64,000 nt of DNA from NCBI GenBank assembly GCA_022494885.1, contig JAGVSM010001108.1, positions 62,001-126,000 on the forward strand, given 5' to 3'. A program made the position numbers and the translations under genes. The stretch is from Micrasema longulum. Taxonomy: Eukaryota; Arthropoda; Insecta; Trichoptera; Brachycentridae. Shown in pieces: positions 1-12,800 of the stretch (the first letter of the stretch is position 1; each line of letters opens with the position of its first letter). The notes under the pieces were generated by a model, which was given only the letters and a program-made list of their open reading frames with translations, searched no databases and was not told where the DNA came from.

Positions 1-260
1 CACCATTTTGTGAATTTTCTTCACCATTCCTGGCGTAGTCACCTCGTTTGGTTGACCACTGCGATGTTCATCTTGGCAGCTTGTGCGGCCTCGTTTAAAC
101 TCCGTTACCCAATATTTTGCTGTTGTAAACGAAGAAACAGACTAGGATCCCCCAAAGTAGAATCTAGCTCGACTTAGACAGTTAGACTGAGGCCTTTCAA
201 ATGAAAGCATTGCATCAGATAACGATGACCAATTTTTTCCATGGTTACAAATTCATTGAG
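1..260 (-). pseudogene. Mariner (irritans/Himar-like) transposase N-terminus, broken
   Basis: On the minus strand a start codon at 242 opens a stretch that reads as the helix-turn-helix N-terminus of an irritans-type mariner transposase. Pieces such as HLKGLSLT and ELDSTLGD occur in one frame and EFKRGRTSCQDEHRSGQP in a second frame, so the copy has at least one frameshift and one in-frame stop. It runs off the left edge, so the catalytic part and one terminal repeat are not visible, and no clear terminal repeat was found to the right of 260. Dead transposon copy; recognition is from family knowledge of mariner N-termini. Confidence 0.7.
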
Positions 261-885
261 TTCACTATTGATGGCTGTCAAACAAATAAAAAACAACATA
301 GTGTCTTGAAACTTCAAACTATGACTTTTTAAGGTTGATACTTTCGACAGTAGTTATTTTTTTCAACCCATAACTGCCATCTATTTGTCAGAGCATGTAC
401 TTCTGGGACTATTGGTATAATACATGCAGCTAAAACAGATAAAACTACCAATGGTATTTCAACATGTAAAAATAATGAGATCAAATGAAATTAAAATCAA
501 AGCTTTTGTTCATTATACACCTGTTTGTACTAGAATTATAAAAAATAAATTAGAATTATATCATATTACATAATATCCACTTGTACAGTCTATTTATATC
601 AGATCAGTACTCTAAAAATATAATCACAATTGAAACAATAAATATCTTTAAATATCAGATTAAAAGTAAAATTATATTTTTTTGTATAAGATTTTTTTCC
701 ATAGCCAACTATCGGCCTGGTCATTTATGTGAACAAAAGACAGAAAAATATCTTTTTTTTTACTATTAATAGCAAAAAAAAACATGCGAACAATTTAAGA
801 AATATTAATGAAATGTAAAGTAAAAACACATTTCCAAGGTAACAAAAGCATGAAATGAAAATAAAAAACTACAGTGTAGTTTTTA
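261..885. other. Gene-free spacer 3' of the DGKE gene
   Basis: AT-rich sequence downstream of the DGKE stop codon. It must include the DGKE 3' UTR, but no canonical AATAAA was found on the minus strand close to the stop, so the 3' end cannot be placed. No other gene is recognised; the short open frames here are low complexity. Confidence 0.5.
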
Positions 886-3800
886 CTAGGTAGAAGTTTC
901 TCTCCGACACAGGACTGTAGCTTCTCCGGATTTCTCTATATGAATTTCACATGGCAGCTGTTCCCAGGGTTCTCCGTCCACTTGCATGGGAGCCTTGCCT
1001 TTTAATTTAATCTTTAAAAAATAGACAAATAACATTTTTATAATCAATGCCATATTAATATTAATTCAATGAATTTATTTATATATATAATATGGTTTTT
1101 ATTCCCCTATGCCTAAAATTCTTAGGTCTGCCAACAAACATACCAGTCTTGATTTCTTTGATAACAAGTTGTCTTCTTGCAAACGATTTCTGAATAAAAT
1201 TAAATTATAAACACCTCTCTCCCGCTTCCACTCCCACAAAGTCTACTATATACCATTGTGTCTTTCTACTTTTCTTTATAATAATTTTCTATGTATAAAT
1301 ATGTTCTTAAAAATGCCCATTAGGAGTATATATAAATGATATAAACATTACAAAATATTATATCTTAATTGAAACAAACATTTTTTTAAAAATTTAATAG
1401 CATTAGATGCAGTGGTCTCTCGGTAATCCGGCAGATATCGGACCAGAGTTCTTATTATTTACTGAAATATTAAAATTTTCAGACCATTTCCTAAAAGCTG
1501 TAAATAACATGTGCTGGAAATTAATGGAAATCGAGTTGTGGTAGAGTGGAATTTGAACCCCAGACCTTTGGTCCATGAGCCACAATACTACCTAGGGACC
1601 ACGACCCGGTTTAAAAACATGTGCATTAGTACATACACACAATTGAAGTGTTAACATAAACCCGTGACAAGCAGTCACTTGTCTCAAATTCACGCTGGAA
1701 ATTACCGAGCTACCTGCTTGGTATAAAAACTGAATCCACAAACTGAAACTGAATCCAGTCCTTGTCTACGAAAATTTGGACAAACTCAAAATATTGTGGT
1801 AAACACCGGATTACTGGCAGGGTTGGAGAAGTGAAGTCCCGGATTATAAAAGGAGTACTGTATAAATAAGAATAATACATAGGTAAACATAATTTTAAAT
1901 TAGTGTATTGAAAACTTTTGAATAAAACTCACGTTGATCCCTTTTTCTCTTACATCACTTCACATTACATACATTAATATTATTATTTTTAATCAAATTT
2001 CTCTTCTGCAATTTTTATGGCTGCTAAAATTGCTTTCGTGAAATTTTGTTGACTACTCTTGGTTTAAAATCTTCTCCTTGTATTGCTTTTTCAAATTTTA
2101 AAGATTACTTGCTATACCTGTTATTCTTTCTTTTTTCTCTGCTGCATTGATATGTTTTTATACTTTTAAACTACTTTTAATTACTTATATTATATATGTA
2201 TATAAAATCAATATATTGCTGCTCTTACTATAATGTGCAATTAATTTTGAAGATGTTTTTTAAATTGACTTAAATTTACTGTCTTATATTTCACTTCAAG
2301 ATTCTTCTCATCGTTTCTTTGAATCCCTTAAAATATGTATATTTATGTTTTTCCTTTTTTAAAAATGTTATTACTATTTTATTTTATTTTTACATCGAAG
2401 CATGTTTTGCATTCTTTATTTTAATTACTTTTACAAATTTTCTTAATTTTTAATATTATTTCCATTTGTAAATACTAACTTTAAACTACAAAATACAAGC
2501 ATTAAAATAACTTTTTTTACTTAAATTTTAATTTTTAAACAACTTCCATTTATGTTTTTTTTTTCCTTCTCTTTTCTGTACATTCATTAATAACCTTACA
2601 TATAATAACTTTATAATACGGAGACTTCACTGGTCCATTAGAGTTAAGTCTAACTGTGTAAAGGAAGGAAGGATCAGAAGATTTATTGATAAGGACTCCT
2701 GCAAAACTATTTACAAAGCAATTATTGAACCACACGTTAACTACTGTAGTAGCATTTTATTTTTATCAAACAAAGAAAACATAGATAAACTAACTGTATT
2801 ACAAAATAAAGCCTTTAGAATCATTTTGAAAAAAAACAGATATACGAGGGTAAAGTCGATGGTAAATGAAATGAAATTATTAACATATAAACAAAGAATA
2901 TTTTACAATACAATGATATTTGTTCATAAAATTATAAACTCTAATAAAAAAACAGAATTTTGGAAAAAAATTGATCGGAACCAGCATGAACACGATCACA
3001 ATACTAGAGAAAAGAACAAAATTAGACTTCCATTTAGGAAAAAGGCAAAGTCACAAAATTCAATTTTATTTAAAGCAATTAAAAAGTATTACGAAATGGA
3101 AAAAAATATTTATGAAGAAAAAACATATCAAAATTTCAAATAATGGTCAAGACATATGTGATAAACAATTTATAAATTAAATATATTTGTAATGTTATTA
3201 TTAGAACACACATAACAATATGTATGATATGTGTGCCCTACTTTAAGATTTAAATAAAAAATTAAAAAATATAAAACTTTGTAACTGTACTGTATATTTC
3301 CTAAATAAAAGAAAATAAAAATAAATAAAAAATAATATCTATAGAAAATGTTAAAAAAAGCAGGAGAATCCTACATCGAAAAACTCCCTCAGAGACGTGA
3401 AAAATATAAACGTCATTACCATTGGCAAGTTAGTCCAGTATATTGGAATGTACTGTTGTCTATGTTGACGCTGTCTAAGGTAATTTTCGGAACAAAAAAC
3501 TAAAGCTCAACATAATTCCAGGGCTGTCGACAATACCGCACAACATAAGTATAATGAATATAACATTGATATTAAAAAATATATATTTTCAGGGGCATTG
3601 TACCTTATCCAAGATCTGTTTGTGTATTTAAAAATAATACTTTACCACAGCCTTAGTTCCTTGACCCAAGCGTAGTGGTTGAGACAAGCCAACTTGTAAC
3701 TGAGCAATGTGGAAGGAAGAATTGATACCCAAAACTTCAAATTGCCCATCATTAAAAAACTGTGTGGGATTCATTTCGCCGGCTCCCGCGTCTGAAAAAC

Positions 3801-6800
3801 ACAATCTGCTTTAGAGTGCAAATTTCAAATTATTATTTAGTGGATTATGTCAGTTTTGGAGAAATACGGCAGATAGACAGATGTTGATACTGTTACAAAA
3901 AAGTAGAAAATTTTTCAAAATTGATATTTCATTTGGATTTCTTCATGATTAAATAAAATTATTTTTCATATGAACATTCAAGAAGCATTCAAAATGTAGT
4001 TTTGAAAAGGATAAATTTGTGTTAAGGGTTACCAAACAGAAGAAGTACACTAAAAATATTCGAGAAAAAAAGAGATAAGGTTGTGCCATTTAGAAGTGGT
4101 AAAAAATTTGACATGAACATGATAAACAATATCTTTTTCTTCTCTGTTTACATCAGTTGATCTGTTATCGGCTAGAGGATGATTCCTGAGACAATGAGTC
4201 ACAGTTGTCCTTCCACCTCTTCGGCAGTCTTCTGGCCAGACAGCGACCGGCTGGAATTTTGCAGGCCACAATATAGGGGGTTCTGGTATCGCAAATCCAT
4301 CTAATTTCTTGATTCCGGATTCTGTTCCATAGGGTTTTTCTTACGTTTGCCCTTAGTACTTTCATCTATGACGCTCTGAACAGATATTTCGTTCTTAGCG
4401 CATCAGCTCCCGTCTCTACTGCATACGTCATGATTTGTCTGACATACATTTTGTATATCTGGACCTTGTTATATGCTTAAATATCACTCCAACAATACCA
4501 ACATTATAACAGGTCAACTGACATCACTACACTGTTTAAATTATCATATGTGTTTATTATCCTTGGTTAATATATTTAACACAGCAATTATTTTTACTTC
4601 TACAAATAAACTTACTCCAAACATCAACTCCCGCACCCCAGGAAGGAATATTCAACAAGAGAAGAGCTTGTATGGGAGGCAGAGGAACTACTTCTCCATC
4701 TAGTGTCAGCTCCAGTAGATTCTCCAACCCGTGGCAATCTTGTGCGAGAGCTTGGTGAGTACCCAGGAACAAATATATAAACTGCAAAAAAACCAATCCT
4801 ATTCAAATAAATCTATAAGATATTGTAGTTCTTTCACAAACTAAACAGATATTACTGTTTTATTAGTTTCTTATGTCTTAAATTGCATAATTATTAAGCA
4901 AGAATTAGTCTAAAGACAAATAAATTTTATATGAAATATAGCTGGAACAAAATCTGTGATGTTAAATTCTGAGTCGCAATATCATAATTGGAAGAAAAAT
5001 TACTTTAAAGCTGAGTTGTAAAACAAAAAATAAACTGTCGTATTATTATCCCTGTTAAGGACACTTTTTGTGTTGATTTACGACTTGCAAACCAAATAAA
5101 ATATATTATTTTTCAAGATAATAAACCTAATACATTTGAAAAAACTTAGTGTAAGACTGATCTACCAATGTACGTTAATACGATACTCTTGTGACGATAG
5201 ACTTATTATTAATCTGTAATATTAGAAAATAAATACCTCAATTCTGGTGGTATAATTATGTACCACTTTGTCTAGGCGTCCTACAAAGGGCAAGGCTAGG
5301 GAAATATTAATTACCGGATATGCTACAGATTTCCAAAGAAATGAATGACATTCAACAACACTGAAATGACTAAATCCATCAACAAAGACGTACAAAACTA
5401 TTAAGAATGGACAAACAAAAGCCGCTCAACTAATAATGCCAATAAATTCAATATAAAAATGCTGACATACATAAATATACTGACATACTAAATAGACAAC
5501 AACAACACTACCACAAAAAAAAGGATGGACAAATGCAGGAAAGTCAAAAATACTATATAATGGACTTAAACACTACAATGACTTACCTTACTACTTAAAA
5601 AATTTCAAAAAGCAAACGGCTTTACTAACAAGACTAGACATAACATGACTTGACTTACAACATGTTTACATAACGCAAATGGGTATTGAAAAATCATAAA
5701 TAAATCAAATTAAAAAAGCAATATGAAAAAGTCTGTTACTATAGGTACGTTTCACTTGGGTTTTTTTACCAGCAAGATGACGATTTATATTATTGACTTC
5801 TTTTTGCACTTTTTTCACATAAAACACATAATCTGTATAATGTAGGTACTCCTTCAAACTAATTTTTATTTTTATTAAATTCAACTTACATAATTGAAGG
5901 TTTGACTGCTACAGAGGTAGAGTGGATGACATCTAGCCTTGTGGAAGTCCAGAGCAACTTTGGCGTCAACTCCGACACTAACGTAATTGTACGCAACTAA
6001 ATTTCGGCGTCCTACTTTCACTGACCACCTAGAAATAAATATATTGAACCCTTTTAAACCTGAACTAACTCCTGTAGATGATATAATTTTTTTTTTTAAA
6101 TTAATTTTTAATGAACACAGGGTTTCAAAATGATCAACAAAATTTAAAAACAAATGATGGATGCAGGATATAAAAGATGGATGTAAATTTTGATGTGTTT
6201 TAAACTAACAGTGACATCTGACAGAAGTTCACATGATCTACATTTCTGTTTAATATTTTTTTTACATAAAGTCACCTGTCTATATTCTGGGATGCGGCAT
6301 TTTTTATGTCATCGATGATAGTCAGGGGAGCTATAGGGAGAGTTGTGGTTCCTCCCCATCCCAATACACGGCTTAGGTCATTTCCTGTTCCAAGGGGAAG
6401 GATACCGACGGCAGGCGGAGGCTGAATAGAAAAAATGCTGTTGTTGTTTCTTTCCGTTATAAATAACAGTGTTAGAAAAGGGGAAACAAGTTGTGGCAGA
6501 GCGTACCTCGGATCCCAGGAGTTCTCGACACTACCCACAGGACCACAGGCCATCTCCATATTGTTACTTAATAAAATTTCCCCTTGTGATATACTAGTAA
6601 GCATGTTAAACAATCATGCATGAGGTCTGTGATTTAATTTACGGCACATTCAAGATTGAACATTTCTTTAAAAAGCGGGTTTGGACATGAGTCTGTCTCA
6701 TGGCGTAGTGGTTTGTGCAAATAAAATAAAAATCACCTTGTTTTATTTTGATTAACTTTGTTCAAAGTTCACCCAACTAGTTTCGATAACACTTTGGCTT

Positions 6801-9800
6801 TTTCAGGGCTAGTTGGTGCATTTGCCTATCATGCTTGACTAACTTAATCTTCTCACTATATATTTTTGAATGAACTAATTTTTAGATCTAAATTTGTTGC
6901 AACAGAGAGGGAAACATTTTTGAGAAGGGAGTATGGAAGTCTAGGCATTTACAGAGCTTATGACCTGTCATTGGCTGGTTTAGTAGTTTAGTAGTCTAAT
7001 AAAATGGTGATATTGATTGTTTAATTGTTAAAGTGTTTGATATTCGTCCCAACTAAACACAGGACTGTGGTTCCATGGAGTTGGGATTTGTGTCTCAATT
7101 AAATGTAACATAAATTTATTTTTAATAAAATAAATAAATAAAAATGATCTTAATTCACTGTGACTGGTATACCAATCAACAGTAGTTTCTAGTAATGACA
7201 AATCACGGCCATGTATTATGAAAATAAAAATTAAGAAGAGCTTACAGTTATTCCAGAATCCTTGATGGTGGTCAGTACAGCGGACACTGAGCCGTCTCCT
7301 CCTGCCACCAGAATCCTCGCCGAGGAGGGAATCCAACGCAGCATGGAGCGGAGACCGGAGCGGCCCAGAACAACGACCTGGATAGGATTCAGGTATCCTC
7401 GGAAATCTGACAGAATTTCCTCTCCCACTTGACCACCAGATTTAGGGTTTACTAAAAGGAAGGGAATATTTAAAGCGTATAATTTGAGTGTGTTTGCCTG
7501 TTTGTTTGTGTTTTCATCACGTCAGAACGGAGCAATCGATTGACATGATTTTTTGCATTAGGATAGCTGGAGAGATGAGAAGTGAAATAGGCTAAAAAAA
7601 TCACTCCTTTCGGAAAATCTTTAGTGGAAAAATAAATTCTTCTTTCACGTCGTAACGGAGCGACCGATTACTATGATCTTTTGCACAGGGATAGCCAAAG
7701 AGCTTACAAGTGTCAAAAGTTACTTTTCATACATACATATAATACAGATTGTGAAATTAATGCTCCCTTAACGAGTGACATTTCCCATAAAGAGTGACAC
7801 AGAAAGGGGAAGTCCCATCTTCACATCACTCACCTCCCAGATGGCAGTGAAACTTGGTACAAACTTGATTTAAGATTGAGGGAAGGTTGAAAAGGAAAAT
7901 TTGACGCAACAAGTTTTTATCAAAAGTTGCTGGAATCTTGTTACGACAAGTTTGAAGAGACAAGTTTTTGCCAAAACTTGCTGGAAACTTGTTATGTCAA
8001 TAACGGTATTTCAGAATCCGAAAGTCATAGAATGATGATCAACACATTGCCATATACATTAAAATATGGAGAGAATTATTTTTTTGATTTATTTTTTATT
8101 TAAACAGTTATATTTAATCCAAGGACTTTTATACAAGATCGATTTTTTTTTTGCACCACAACAGGCCGTGAGGCCCAATTACAGTAATGAAAAATAGCAC
8201 GGTACACCTAGTCATAAGAAAAATTATATTTAATTTTTGTGTTCCCACCGGGAATTGAACCGAGAACCTTCCGTGTGTGAGTTAAACGTCTTAACCACTA
8301 CACCACAGAGGCCGCCGAATTAAATTCGTTATTTTAAAACAGTGGTTAATTCCAAATAACATTCAGATTGGCAACACTTCTCCAGTCATAGAAAAATCAC
8401 CGTTTTACTCTGTGGATTATTGATTATATGTAGATCTAGTGCGTAGTGCTGCCGATAAAGTAGTATTAATCAGGCTTTTCTATTTGGGTGATTTTTAATA
8501 CTTTTAACATTGTTTAAATATTAATACTCAGTTTAAAGGATAAACGATTGATATGCCACCGAGGAAAAAACAACCAAAATGAGTTTTTTTAGAGCTGTCA
8601 TCCGACAAAACCACCTTGTCCAAAGTTCTTTTCATCTTGCATGATGTTTGTTTTTTTGTAAAAAACAAACATCATGCAAGTTTGTTGGATGGTAACTAGG
8701 AAGTTTGCTTTAAACTTGTCTCAAGTTTACAGAGTTGCAATCTCAAACTTGGGTCAAGCTTGAACTCTTGATACTTCAAACTTGATACAAGCTTGAGGCA
8801 AGTTTAAATTGCTATCTGGGCTGTAAGCCGGGACTTCCGCACCAATGCGTCAGTGTTTAGCATTCGTTCTGCTAGCGCGTTAGTGTCGCATGTGATCACG
8901 CATTCTTTCAAACTTGTGTTCAGGCATTATTTGTGTTTTTTTTGCACAGTTTAATAACCCTTTCAAAAACGTCCCTTAAGAAAAGGCCACAAGAAGACAG
9001 CCATAAGTGAATAAAAGTAACAGCAGAAATGAAATGTAAAATAATTGAAAAGCGAGAATTTGGCTATGCGTTCTACAAATTTATTCAATGATAATGCTGT
9101 GTCTCATTTTCACCAAATTTTGAAGCATAGGCTTCATAGGAAAAAACAAATGTGTCTAGACAGCTTTCTAATAAAAAATAATTCATTATCTGTCATAAAT
9201 TCATAATTAACTAGTTTGATTTTTTTATTGTTTTTTTGAAAATCAAAATCGCATTCCAGGTTGTTACGCTTCTTAACAATAATTTATGTTATTTTATTTT
9301 AATAAACGTTATAAATAAAAAAAATGAGCAATTTTTTTCAGCATGGAATGCATTATCGTATTATACATTGATTTATGAGTGAAAATTTATTTTGCTTAGC
9401 GGGTGTTTCACACAACGAGTAAGATTCTGGAACGAATTATTCTCGTTATGAGAGGTTCTACTGTATACTACTCACAGTTTTTCACTTGAAAACCTTCAAG
9501 CTCCTTTTATTATTATTTTTAAGTGGCAAAATTTTCCATTGCCTATATAATTGTAAATTTCAAACGAAAAAAACAATTGTTTGGGAAATACGAACCAATC
9601 ACAACCAACGGCTTCCAGTCTGTCCAGGCAGGAGGCTGCACGGAGATGTGTCCAGTGCGGTTGATAGTCACACAATTGGGAGGAACTATCATAGAACGGA
9701 TAGAACCAAAATCACAAACCTGGAATCAAATTCAATTGACTTAATACAACAGTTCAATCTCAACTGTTACTTTGGTTATTTTGCTAGTACGCTCGTACTC

Positions 9801-12800
9801 TTTAAGTCCGGGTTCCTGAATTGATTTCCATACAAAAAAACCTATCCATCATTTTTCACTATTACAGTATTATTCTTTGTTGTTGATTATTATGGCTTAA
9901 CAGGGGCACAACCTCAAAAGGCCAAAATACATTAGTTAATATGTTAAGAAATGTAATTTGAAATGAATAAGTAAATAAATCAAATAAATTCTTTGCACAG
10001 TATTGTGTGAAACATATTCACCATGTAAAACGGGAGTTTGGTGTACATCACTGTTAAGAATTTAAAAAAATAAAATAATTATGTTACATTGTGTCCACTG
10101 TTGTCACCAGACTTGAGGTTCAGGTAGGAAATGTATTTGAAATAAAAGCTGTGATGTAGAACTGGAAAGTTAAAATACCTCATTCTCATTTGGTTCTCCG
10201 GAGTCTTGGTGAACAATGCGGTGACACCAGCAGCAGAAATAATCATTTCCTCTTCCTTCCGATATACCCCCCTCGCATTCGTCGCATGAAGGACCAACTT
10301 AAAACAAAATCAAGGAAAATTATTTTATATATTTGTTATTTTTCCAGGGAAGCAAGATTTTTTCTACGAAATATAAATATTTAATATGTACCATATAAAA
10401 AATAGAAGCATTTTCAATCATGGCGATTTTTTAAATTAAAAGTTTACATTAAACTAAAACGTATTATTAGGTACATATCGTCGCCTTTGTTTCTCAACCT
10501 TGTATCTGTTTTTTATCCGAGAGGAGGAAAAACTACTTATTTTCTAATGGATTTATAAAATAATAAATGCGTGAATACTATTTCATGAATAGATCCGAAA
10601 TACACTCCTTTAAGGTGTAACGACCAATCATTTAATTATGCTTTTCGGGTAAATAAGGGATTTTCAGATACAAGGTTATAGTACTGAAGATTTGAGAGAG
10701 ATGAGCGAGAGACGGTCACGTGTCAATATATTTATGAAATTCTAATGTACGTTCACAAACATATTAATGACTAAGCGGAACAGAGATTTCCATAGATTCA
10801 AAACAAGAAATAAAGATAAACTAGCCGTGCCCACTACTAGACTGCAAAAAATTCATTATTATTTTGCCTAAAACTGCATACGATTGTACAATAAGGTAAA
10901 TTCAGGCTTTGCCGACAAAGAATTTAAAAGATTCTGTCAAGCACGGGCTATTTGAAAAGAGCTACGGTAGAGTAAAAAAATATTTGCGGGACAAGACAGC
11001 TTGGAAATATATTCATGTTTATTGATTTTAGATTGATGATTTTAATTGTGTTTTTGATTTGAATTGTTGAATATTATTATATAGGTAGTTTAAATTTATT
11101 GATGTTTATAAGTGATTCAACGAATCTTATGTAAAGAATTTACTACACTAAACTTATCATTACATTTCATTTTTTACTCTATCTGCCAATTGAAAACTAC
11201 TGTAGAAATAAAAATATTAGCACAAATTTTGACCAATTTCCACCAGCTTGTTTTTGGTTGGTTTAACACATATTGTTTTCAGCAATAGGCCCGTCGATGT
11301 ACATTTATGTTGTTCAGAAAGCTTTCAAAAAAATATTCTGATTTTAGTATGAGTACATAACGCGTGAAATATTGCAATCACCTTTGACCCAGTGGTGAGT
11401 AAATGGTACATCTGATGGCGCAGTAGCGAGGCGACAAGTTCTCTTCTTATCAGCGGATTTCCGGCATCCCCTGCAAGCGCTCAGGCCACACTTCTCACAG
11501 TAAAGACCGATAGTGGACAGCATCAACCTTTTGCACACTGAACACTGACAACAGAAAAAGTTGCTGTTATAATTATTTATATAATTTGTAGATATTCCGC
11601 GATAAAATAACATAGATTATATCATTTTGATATAAGATATCTAGCCATGGCATTATGCTGACATTGGTTAGGCATATCTAGCACAAAAGCCTATTATTTC
11701 TTTTACAAATAACACAAGTTCTATAAAAATAACTAAAGAAATCCGAAAACTTCATACAAACTCGTTGGTTTAGCTAGATTGGTGATTTTTTAACTTTTAA
11801 AAGACTGCGTAATGGTCAGCGCGTTTGCCTACCATGCGAGAGGTTGATATGAAATATTTGTTTAAAAGGGTATTTTTGCACTAGAATATTTCATAGTCTA
11901 GACTGGTACATGAAGCGTAAGACTGATCATCTTACCTTCATGTAAAAAAAAATATCAAGATACGCTGCAATTGGTGTACCAATTCAGTGCCCTATGTACC
12001 ATTAGGTGCGGAAAGGGAATGATGATGATGAAAATATCCATTCGAAAACGGTGCTATAATGTTGTTACATTAAGCAAAAGATGAGGTACCGTAAAACGGG
12101 GTTAAATTGCACCATCAAGGGTAACATTGCATCAAAAAAAAAAGTTTTTAGAGACACCTGTTGTCATTGCTACTAACAATAACTCATTGTTTCTCCAAAT
12201 ATTCAATGGATGTCACTTTTCACTCTTACCTAAGGTTATTTTCCATGCAATATGGTACTTTAGTACTGAGCGATTAGCGGTTTGGGTTGGTTGTGCAGTT
12301 TTTATGAATAATTTCTATAGGTAATTCTTATCACATCTTCAACAGTGTGTATCAAAAAAAAAGTGATGCAAAGTCACCCCGCCCTAGGGCTTACTTTGCA
12401 TCATTTTTCAAAAAATTATAGCTTGTGTATGAAACTACAAAATATACTTATAACCACAAAAAAGTAAAGGAAATATATTATATAACCATGACATTTATTG
12501 TCAAAAACACTACTCATCTCCTCGATGAAAAAAATCATTATAGCTGAAAAGTTATTAAAAAGTGATGCAATTTAACCCCGTTTTACGGTATTTTGAAATA
12601 CAGGTAATCAAAAACAACAATCAAACATAATGATATGTATACTGTTTAATAATCTATTTTTCATAATTTATAGAAAAAATCATATAATTTAGGCCTGTTA
12701 AAGAAAAACAAGACTTTATTATCAAAAACAAAAAAAAATATCAAGTCTTGTATTATATATAGACTTACGTAATATCATAGGCATACAAGAATTAAGACAT

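Larger units (their letters stand above)
7836..8820. mobile_element. 985-bp TIR element with many AAACTTG subrepeats
   Basis: The left end starts CCCAGATGGCAGTGAAACTTG and the right end, reverse-complemented, starts CCCAGATAGCAATTTAAAC, so the interval is bounded by inverted repeats. Both subterminal zones are dense in short AAACTTG/CAAGTTT words. No transposase is visible, so it is a non-autonomous DNA element of unknown superfamily. A tRNA-headed SINE (about 8143-8320) is inserted inside. No clear target-site duplication was found. In DGKE intron 4. Confidence 0.55.

Noticed and set aside
1403..1585. Possible functional tRNA gene at the SINE B head
   Set aside because: Box-A-like part is poor, a cloverleaf does not close, and three diverged copies exist, which fits a SINE.
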